From: Anaerolineae bacterium
GTDB lineage: Bacteria > Chloroflexota > Anaerolineae > 4572-78 > J111
Assembly (NCBI GenBank): GCA_016926805.1
Contig: JAFGNV010000184.1
Span: 1 to 33,908 of the forward strand
Direction of reading: 5' to 3'
DNA: 33,908 nt
Of the stretch, positions 28,260-33,908 are shown piece by piece. Made by a program: the position numbers and the translations under genes. Under the pieces are notes generated by a model, which was not told the DNA's origin, made no database searches, and was given only the letters and a program-made list of their open reading frames with translations. The stretch's first letter is position 1. Each line of letters begins with the position of its first letter.

Positions 28260-31181
28260 ATGAATCCGACCAGGCCCGTGTCAACAAAAACCAGAGACTT
28301 CCTGATAGCCACCGGCATTTTTGTCTTCTCCTTAAGCATCAGAGCCATTAGTTTAAGCACCTTTCTCACCACAGACGAACCCAGAAGTTGGTTTGGTTGG
28401 ACCATCGAATTTGCCCAGGCTATCTTTGAAGGTAGGGGAGAAGAAACCCTCTTTAGTTTTGCCCCTGGGGTTAGTTTGATGTGGCTTGGTAGCCTGGGGC
28501 TATACCTGGCCTATCTCATTACCCCCCATCAGGCTAAAAGTTTTGTTGAATTTTTATACGCCTTACCTTTTGATCCCATCGATCCAGGTTCAATTGTCTG
28601 GTTCAGGCTGCCGGTCGTTGTAGCCGGTTCCCTCTGCATTGCTATCAGCTACAGCTTGATGAAGCAGTTGTTGGGTTTTAAGGTGGCTTTGTTGGGTGCG
28701 TTTCTGTTGGCCCTGGATCCGTTGCTCGTGGGAATGTCTCGTATCGTGGGGACCGATGGGCTAACTGCCTCGTTTATGCTCGTCTCGAGTCTATCAATTA
28801 TTTTATTCTTTTTCACCCCCCCACCTCGGCCCTATTCAAAACTGGCTCTGTCGGCAATATTTGCCGGCCTGGGATTTTTAACCAAAACCACGGTTGTTTT
28901 TATGATTCCCCTGGTGGGGCTGGTTATGATCGCGGCGCTGGCCTATCATAAACAAGCCAAATTAATCTGGTCATTTATCCGAGATGGGTTTTTATGGGGT
29001 ATTCTTGTTGCGCTGATCATTTTTCTTGCCTGGCCGGTTCTCTGGTTTCAGCCTGTCGAAACTTTTCAACACGTTGCCAGCGAGTTGGTAGATGTGGTTG
29101 ACGAGCCCCACAATCGGGGGAGCTTCTTTTGGGGAGAGCCGGTACCAGATCCCAATATCTGGTTTTACTGGATTATCAGTTTTTTCCGGCTGACGATTGC
29201 CAACACCATTGGTTTGGTTCTGGCCATTGGTTACCTGTTCGAGCGAAACAAAACTGGCTCGTCTGATGGCATCAGGCGCAAAAAGTTCATTCTCTTTTTA
29301 TTATGGGCCTTTATCATCTTCTATTTGGTTTTTTTGTCGTTGGCCAGTAAAAAACAGGATCGGTATATCACACCGATCATTCCCATTGTAAACTTTCTGG
29401 CAGCCGCAGGTTACATTTGGATAATTGAAAAGTGGCCGTTTAAACATAACCAGGCGGCTATCCCTGCTCTTGTTATCGGCGTGCAGGCCGTTACTCTCTG
29501 GTATAGCGCGCCGTATTACCTGTCACATTACAATTTGTTGGCCGGTGGCGGCAGGACGGCGGCCAACACCGTTCTGGTAGGTTGGGGTGAGGGCCTGGAT
29601 TTAGCCGCCGGTTATCTTAACGAATGGCCCAATGTCGAAGCCCTCAAAGTTTCCGCCTGGTACCATTCTACCTTTGAGCCTTATTTCAGGGGTCAGGCCG
29701 TGGAGCGAGTTGGCGACGACAAACTCTCTCGCAGCGCCAAACCGGCCCTGGTTTCTGATTATGTGGTGCTCTACATCAATCAAATTCAGCGCCAATTGCC
29801 CACCCCGGGCATGATTCAATATTATCAAAGTTTTGACCCCGTGCACGTTGTCACCATCAATGGTATTGATTATGCCTTTATCTATCCGTCGCCAGCCGTG
29901 CGCCATCCCCTTTACGGCGAGGTCCGGCTGGTCGGGCAGGCCGAGTTATTGGGTTATAACCTGCTTGATGAATTGGGGCAACCTGCCTCCCGCCTTCCTG
30001 CCGATGCCACGGCCCTGGTTCAACTTTACTGGGAATGGCAGGGCAAAGCTCCAAATGACCTCATCGGCCTGAAATTGATAGACTTTGAGGGGCGAGAATG
30101 GGGCTATGGTCAATCACTGGGTAGTTATTCGCCGCTGGCCTTTGAAAACTGGGCAGAGGGAGCTATTGTTCGTGACGGTTTTCGCTTACATCTTCTGCCC
30201 GGGATTCCTCCCGGCGCTTACTACCTTAAAGCCTGGATCGACCGGCCTGCGACCGGCGAACGGGTAGGCGATTTTCCTCTTTTGCTTGAAAACGTAAAAG
30301 TTGCCATCACCCGGCCCACTTCGCCGCCGTTACGGTCTAATCTTTCCTTGTCAAAGGAGTTGGATCTGTCGCTCATTGAGGAAAAGATTACGCTGTTGGG
30401 CGTGAGTTACCACGACGAGATGCTAGGGGTATGGCAGCTGGGTGAAAACCGAGATTTAGAGTTGTACTGGCAGGCCAATCAGGCTGTTACCGAAAATTAT
30501 CCAATGATCTTAAACCTGGTTGATGCCAATGATACCAGCCGGGCCGAATGGTTCGACCTGCCTGCCGGGGGTCATTTTCCCACCGACCAGTGGCAGCCCG
30601 GCGATATCATCCGCGACCCCCGAACCTTAACCCTCCCCCCCCATGTCCCCCCCGGCGATTACCACTTAACCATGCGTTTAGGCAAAGAGCCAATGGTCAG
30701 CCTGTTAGCCGTGCGGGTGGAAGGTCGTTCCCGGCTGTTTGAGGCGCCGCCATTGGCTCTGCCGCTGGATGCCGCTTTTGGAGATGCAATCAACTTACGG
30801 GGTATCAGAACTCCCGCTGCCGGCCACTCCACGCTTGAGATTACACCGGGTCAACCCCTGACGTTCGATTTAGTCTGGCAGGCCACGGGATTGGTCGATT
30901 TTGATTACACGGTTACGGTTCAGTTATTAGATGAACAAGGGCGTATATATGCCCAGCAAGATCGAATGCCTCTTGATGGAACCGCGCCGACCACCTCGTG
31001 GGCTATCGGCGAAGTGCTGGTTGATAATTTCTATTTTGACGACCTCTCGCCGGAGATTGGCCTTGGCCCCCTCCATCTTCTCATCGCTCTCTACCGGGTT
31101 GAAACCGGTGAACGTCTGAATTTAGCCGATGGTGCGGATCATCTTGAAATTCCCGTAGTTGTCACGGCGGGAGATGAGTAG
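28260..31181 (+). CDS. GT39/ArnT-like membrane glycosyltransferase with beta-rich C-terminal region
   Basis: The 973-residue protein has about 11-12 membrane helices in residues 1-430. The acidic pair D39-E40 (LTTDEPRSW) after the first helix is the GT-C catalytic-site signature of the PMT/ArnT group that uses lipid-linked sugars. HYNLLAGGGRTAANTVLVGWGEGLDLAAGYLNEWP is the common loop after the last helix. The soluble tail has three similar beta modules (about 547-670, 703-820, 837-970), each of the type ...LLGYNL..., VQLYWEW, GDIIRD, PPGDYHL. The tail would lie outside the cell. The ATG at 28260 has a weak ribosome site. Its stop overlaps the reading frame that leads to the second ThuA gene. 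The acceptor is unknown. Confidence 0.85.
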   Translation: MNPTRPVSTKTRDFLIATGIFVFSLSIRAISLSTFLTTDEPRSWFGWTIEFAQAIFEGRGEETLFSFAPGVSLMWLGSLGLYLAYLITPHQAKSFVEFLYALPFDPIDPGSIVWFRLPVVVAGSLCIAISYSLMKQLLGFKVALLGAFLLALDPLLVGMSRIVGTDGLTASFMLVSSLSIILFFFTPPPRPYSKLALSAIFAGLGFLTKTTVVFMIPLVGLVMIAALAYHKQAKLIWSFIRDGFLWGILVALIIFLAWPVLWFQPVETFQHVASELVDVVDEPHNRGSFFWGEPVPDPNIWFYWIISFFRLTIANTIGLVLAIGYLFERNKTGSSDGIRRKKFILFLLWAFIIFYLVFLSLASKKQDRYITPIIPIVNFLAAAGYIWIIEKWPFKHNQAAIPALVIGVQAVTLWYSAPYYLSHYNLLAGGGRTAANTVLVGWGEGLDLAAGYLNEWPNVEALKVSAWYHSTFEPYFRGQAVERVGDDKLSRSAKPALVSDYVVLYINQIQRQLPTPGMIQYYQSFDPVHVVTINGIDYAFIYPSPAVRHPLYGEVRLVGQAELLGYNLLDELGQPASRLPADATALVQLYWEWQGKAPNDLIGLKLIDFEGREWGYGQSLGSYSPLAFENWAEGAIVRDGFRLHLLPGIPPGAYYLKAWIDRPATGERVGDFPLLLENVKVAITRPTSPPLRSNLSLSKELDLSLIEEKITLLGVSYHDEMLGVWQLGENRDLELYWQANQAVTENYPMILNLVDANDTSRAEWFDLPAGGHFPTDQWQPGDIIRDPRTLTLPPHVPPGDYHLTMRLGKEPMVSLLAVRVEGRSRLFEAPPLALPLDAAFGDAINLRGIRTPAAGHSTLEITPGQPLTFDLVWQATGLVDFDYTVTVQLLDEQGRIYAQQDRMPLDGTAPTTSWAIGEVLVDNFYFDDLSPEIGLGPLHLLIALYRVETGERLNLADGADHLEIPVVVTAGDE

Positions 31182-31209
31182 TCTGGCAGAAAAGAAGTTA
31201 TGTAAAAAG

Positions 31210-31950
31210 ATGGAAAATACCCACAAAGCTCTCATTGTTACCGGCGGGCACGAATTTGAACGTGATGCCTTTTTTGATATGTTTAACAGTTTCTCTGATA
31301 TTGACTATGAAGAGATTGTGCAGCCGGAGGCAAATCAACAGTTAACCTCGCCATTTTTTTATGGCTTTGACGCTATCATATTTTATGATATGGTGCAGGA
31401 CATAACCGAGGCGCAGCAGAAGTCTTTTATCAAACTTTTGCAGAGGGGCAAGGGTATCATATTTTTGCATCACGCCCTGGCCTCATACCGGGAATGGGCT
31501 GAGTACGAAAGAATTACGGGTGGGCGTTTTTATCTGGACTTGAAACCAGATGTGAAGAACGAGGAAGATTATTTAATTTCAACGTACCAGCATAACGTAA
31601 ATATTCCGGTGAAGATAGTCGACAAAAACCATCCCATAACTCACGGCTTGAATGATTTTGATATTCACGATGAGATATACGGCAATTTTAAGGTCTTGCC
31701 GGTAGTACAGCCGCTGCTGTCAACGTCTCATCCGGGAAGCGGAGAAATCATTGGCTGGACCCATTTTTATGGAAATTCTCCTATTGTAACCATTCAGCCG
31801 GGCCACGATCACCATGCCTACAACAACCCAAACTATCGCCGTTTAATCCGGCAGGCGATAGAATGGGCAACTGCTACAGCCCAAACCATCACCAAGAAAG
31901 TGGAGGGTTACGATGAGAAAGCATGTCGCCAGGCAAAGGTGCGGCGGTAG
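31210..31950 (+). CDS. ThuA-like domain protein (second copy)
   Basis: The start is uncertain: ATG 31210 gives MENTHKALIVTGG, and an earlier ATG at 31174 overlaps the stop of the GT39-like gene and adds 12 residues. The protein is 246 residues from 31210. ThuA fold: KALIVTGGHEFERDAFFDM, YGFDAIIFYDM, LQRGKGIIFLHHALASY, WAEYERITGGRFY, DKNHPITHGLNDFDIHDEIY, GWTHFYGNSPIVTIQPGHDHHAYNNPNYRRLIRQAIEWA. Histidines at LHHAL and GHDHHAY are typical for the sugar-active ThuA group. It is closer to the classical ThuA than the copy at 16765. It ends 43 bases inside the convergent radical SAM gene. Confidence 0.86.
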   Translation: MENTHKALIVTGGHEFERDAFFDMFNSFSDIDYEEIVQPEANQQLTSPFFYGFDAIIFYDMVQDITEAQQKSFIKLLQRGKGIIFLHHALASYREWAEYERITGGRFYLDLKPDVKNEEDYLISTYQHNVNIPVKIVDKNHPITHGLNDFDIHDEIYGNFKVLPVVQPLLSTSHPGSGEIIGWTHFYGNSPIVTIQPGHDHHAYNNPNYRRLIRQAIEWATATAQTITKKVEGYDEKACRQAKVRR

Positions 31951-33263
31951 CCGTAATCGGTGCTGAAACTGCCAAAAACTTTGGCTGGCACGCGGCGCAA
32001 GGGATGGCGGGTGAGCGCCCGCAGACCTCGCTGGGCAATGCGGACGGGCGAGTAAATGGTGCGGCACAGCCGGTCGTATTCTCGTTCAAACTCTGCCACC
32101 GTCATTTGTTTGGGGTAGTAGGTTACGTGGGCGGTATCGTAATAGCGCCAGGTTTTATCCGGCATTAGCCGCTCCTCCTCGATGAGTTGGGCGCGGAAAG
32201 GCGTGCCGGGGTAAGGCGTCAAAATGGTGGCGCTCATGCTGTCCAGACCGGACTGTTTGGCAAATTCCCAGGTTTCCCACATCACTTTTGGAGTATCGGC
32301 GTCAAAACCAAACACAAAAAGGCCAACCACGCCAATGCCGTGGGCGTGGACGGCGTCGATGGCTTCCTGGTATTGTTTAATGAGGCCCTTGCTTTTACCG
32401 CCCAACTCGCGCCAATTTGCCGGGTTGACCGACTCAAAACCGATGAAAAATTTGTCCAGGTGAGCGCGGCGGGCCAGTTTGAGCAGTTCGGGATATTTGG
32501 CCACCATCATTTCGGCCTGGGTAGTCCAGCCACGCAACGGTAATTTTTCCAGGGCCAGGAACAACTTTTCGCTGTAGTCGGGGTCGATGGCAAAAGCCAG
32601 GCCAAAGTTATCGTCGGTCAGGAAGAAGCGGTCAATGTTGCGCCGTTCAATTTCCTCCACAATTTCCTCAATGGGACGGAAGCGCATTTTTTGGCCGCTT
32701 ACCCGAATGGCCGTGCAAAAGGAACAATTCCGCGGACAGCCCCGGGTAATTTCCATCAGTGGGGTCCAATAGTTTTTGGTCTCGTTGACCTGAGCAATCA
32801 CCCGGTCGGTCAGAGGCGCGACGCCGGTCAGGTCGGCCCATTCGGTATCGTTGTAGAGGGGTTTCAGGGTGTCGTTTTGAAAATCCCTGATAATTTGCGG
32901 CCAGGTGTAGTAAGCTTCGCCGGTCACCACCACATCGGCCCATCGTGCCACATCCTCCGGCATCAGCGTGGCATGTGCCCCGCCGACCACCACGGTTTGG
33001 ACTCCGGCCTGGTGGGCAATGTTGGCATAGCGCTCGGCGGTTTCTACGGCCAAAGTTTTAGACGTAATGCCTACCAGATCGTGCCGGCCCAGGCTGCGAA
33101 TTTTGTCGTCCAGGTAGGCCAGGTTTTCATCCCAAATTTCCACGTCAAGATCGCCCGGCACCAACGAGGCCAATCGCATCAAGGTGTAAGAGGCCGCCGG
33201 AGCCTTGCCAAAAATTCGCCCCTCGCGCCCCGGATGAATCAAGATAATCTTGCGGATTTCCAA
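31908..33263 (-). CDS. B12-binding-type radical SAM protein (BchE/hopanoid-like group)
   Basis: The start is the TTG at 33263 (MEIRKIILIHPG): AAGGAGG stands 6 bases upstream, while longer in-frame versions have no ribosome site. The 451-residue protein has a Rossmann-like N-domain (about 5-135; YTLMRLASLVP, DLVGITSKT, VVVGGAHATLMPED) as in cobalamin-binding radical SAM enzymes, though no DxHxxG cobalamin ligand is seen. The radical SAM cluster is C176-x3-C180-x2-C183 (RGCPRNCSFC). FLTDDNFG and FFIGFESVNP follow, then GLFVFGFDADTP and LTPYPGTPF. Members methylate or rearrange lipids and other compounds; the substrate is unknown here. Its 3' end overlaps the ThuA gene by 43 bases. Confidence 0.86.
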   Translation of the reverse strand: MEIRKIILIHPGREGRIFGKAPAASYTLMRLASLVPGDLDVEIWDENLAYLDDKIRSLGRHDLVGITSKTLAVETAERYANIAHQAGVQTVVVGGAHATLMPEDVARWADVVVTGEAYYTWPQIIRDFQNDTLKPLYNDTEWADLTGVAPLTDRVIAQVNETKNYWTPLMEITRGCPRNCSFCTAIRVSGQKMRFRPIEEIVEEIERRNIDRFFLTDDNFGLAFAIDPDYSEKLFLALEKLPLRGWTTQAEMMVAKYPELLKLARRAHLDKFFIGFESVNPANWRELGGKSKGLIKQYQEAIDAVHAHGIGVVGLFVFGFDADTPKVMWETWEFAKQSGLDSMSATILTPYPGTPFRAQLIEEERLMPDKTWRYYDTAHVTYYPKQMTVAEFEREYDRLCRTIYSPVRIAQRGLRALTRHPLRRVPAKVFGSFSTDYGYRRTFAWRHAFSS

Positions 33264-33297
33264 ATCAGTCCTCCTTAACTTCCATTTTGTCAACCAG

Positions 33298-33326
33298 AGT
33301 CTAGCACAGGATAACGTTTGGGGCAA
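33298..33326 (-). promoter_or_regulatory. Promoter of the B12-type radical SAM gene
   Basis: On the minus strand TTGCCC (33326-33321), 17 bases, TAGACT (33303-33298). The predicted start is near 33291, about 28 bases before the TTG start codon. Confidence 0.5.
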
Positions 33327-33567
33327 TTTTTATAGTGGATGTTATAAATATTCTTATCTACAACGGATAAAGCTTCCTTCCCCCAATAGCAAGAGAGTGG
33401 GCTTTCCGGCGGCCTCGTCCAAAATAATCTTGTTTATGCCCTATGACCAAACTTGGCACCTGATTTACCGCCAGGCTTACTGCCGCCAGCCGTGGAAAAC
33501 GCATCGAATGAAGGTTAGACTTCTAATTTGCGATTTGGATATTTGCAATTTGCCTGCAACCGACCCA

Positions 33568-33596
33568 TTGTCATCAAGGCGTAATCGTGTTAAAAT
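33568..33596 (+). promoter_or_regulatory. Promoter upstream of the HsdR-like gene
   Basis: TTGTCA (33568-33573), 17 bases, TAAAAT (33591-33596). Start near 33603. No gene was recognised between 33327 and 33567; a long open frame there has no family features. Confidence 0.55.
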
Positions 33597-33607
33597 GAAC
33601 CAAATAG

Positions 33608-33644
33608 AAAGACCCCCGGCTGCCAAACCGTCAGGGAGGTCTTT
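33608..33644. terminator. Hairpin in the leader of the HsdR-like gene
   Basis: AAAGACCCCC (33608-33617) pairs with GGGAGGTCTTT (33634-33644) with one bulge and a 16-base loop. It begins about 5 bases after the predicted start site. On the plus strand the tail TTTATCCATTTC is only moderately T-rich, and on the minus strand it is TTTCTATTTGG. It could end a minus-strand transcript or act in the leader. Confidence 0.5.
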
Positions 33645-33750
33645 ATCCATTTCTGAAACCAGGTTGAGTCACCCGGCCAAGTTTTATTGTAGCAATATCT
33701 TATCACGGTTGAGCCGCTTGGTCAATGGCGGTTTTTGTTTGAAATGACCT

Positions 33751-33908
33751 ATGACCACCAACGAATCCTCCGAAGCCCAAACCCGCCGAGAATTGATAGA
33801 CCCCGCCCTAACTGCCGCAGGTTGGGATGATCCCCCGCATTCAGTAACGCCGGAAGAGGCGGTTACCGATGGCCGCATTATTCCGCTGGGGCAAAAAAGA
33901 GCCAAACG
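33751..33908 (+). CDS. Type I restriction enzyme R subunit (HsdR-like), N-terminal fragment cut by the window end
   Basis: The 52 visible residues begin MTTNESSEAQTRRELIDPAL, continue TAAGWDD, and then EEAVTDGRIIPLGQKRAKR. In the HsdR family the N-terminus reads (E)AETRxELIDPxLxxAGW and later TDGRI, followed by a basic stretch leading to the PD-(D/E)xK nuclease, so the match is convincing in order and spacing. The rest (nuclease, SNF2-type helicase) must lie to the right. No SD stands just before the ATG, which follows GAAATGACCT. A promoter-like pair lies 155 bases upstream. A truncated or lone DEAD-box protein with this N-terminus is the alternative. Confidence 0.7.
   Translation, partial: MTTNESSEAQTRRELIDPALTAAGWDDPPHSVTPEEAVTDGRIIPLGQKRAK

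Noticed and set aside
33250..33747. A 165-residue open frame on the plus strand
   Set aside because: It has no domain, runs through a promoter and a hairpin, and has mixed residues without a ribosome site at the start.

Overview
The window looks like a stretch of a chromosome from an uncultured Chloroflexota bacterium (Anaerolineae-like). The reasons are gene content and style: a hybrid receiver-kinase, a serine/threonine kinase with an FHA domain, PA14 and Pro/Thr-rich surface proteins, a GT39-type membrane protein with a long beta-rich tail, ThuA-like proteins, and many short intergenic palindromes. This assignment is inference from family style and was not tested by a search. No rRNA, tRNA, CRISPR array or intact transposase was seen.

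Layout. 1-1450: right-hand part of a diversity-generating retroelement (DGR), with a damaged reverse transcriptase (RT) end, an Avd accessory protein, an adenine-rich template-repeat candidate, and then a 52-residue membrane protein. 1510-4733: uridine kinase on the plus strand; a minus-strand trio (holin-like membrane protein, small hypothetical, VTT-domain protein); a PflX-like radical SAM protein. 5157-9391: alpha/beta hydrolase, hybrid receiver-histidine kinase, UvrC. 9571-12116: ABC exporter ATPase and permease separated by a DUF1349-like protein. 12113-16525 (minus): receiver and histidine kinase pair, then FHA-containing protein kinase with a polytopic membrane protein. 16765-19881: ThuA-like protein and a two-gene surface operon (LPVSG-anchored lectin-like protein, then PA14-PA14-golvesin-like protein) behind a clear promoter with repeated operator-like boxes. 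20205-23863: membrane protein, signal-less BMP-family protein, a 16-codon micro-ORF, a membrane-anchored Pro/Thr-rich protein, and a stand-alone cyclic-nucleotide-binding protein whose promoter carries a palindrome. 24105-28181: exonuclease-DinG helicase fusion, EF-P with Arg at the loop tip, and a cysteine-rich protein. 28260-33263: GT39-like protein coupled to a second ThuA-like protein, and a B12-type radical SAM enzyme. 33751-end: start of a type I restriction (HsdR-like) subunit.

The most notable system is the DGR. Avd and template repeat look well formed, but the RT catalytic motif is not readable in frame, so here it is probably a relic or depends on an RT elsewhere. The second notable item is a previously unnamed (to me) family of roughly 100-115 bp palindromic elements with three copies in the window (about 3590, 13654 and 20039), two of them bounded by perfect 9-bp direct repeats. 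Several promoters of the TTGACN-N17-TANNNT type can be read directly, and four or five good hairpin terminators mark transcript ends.
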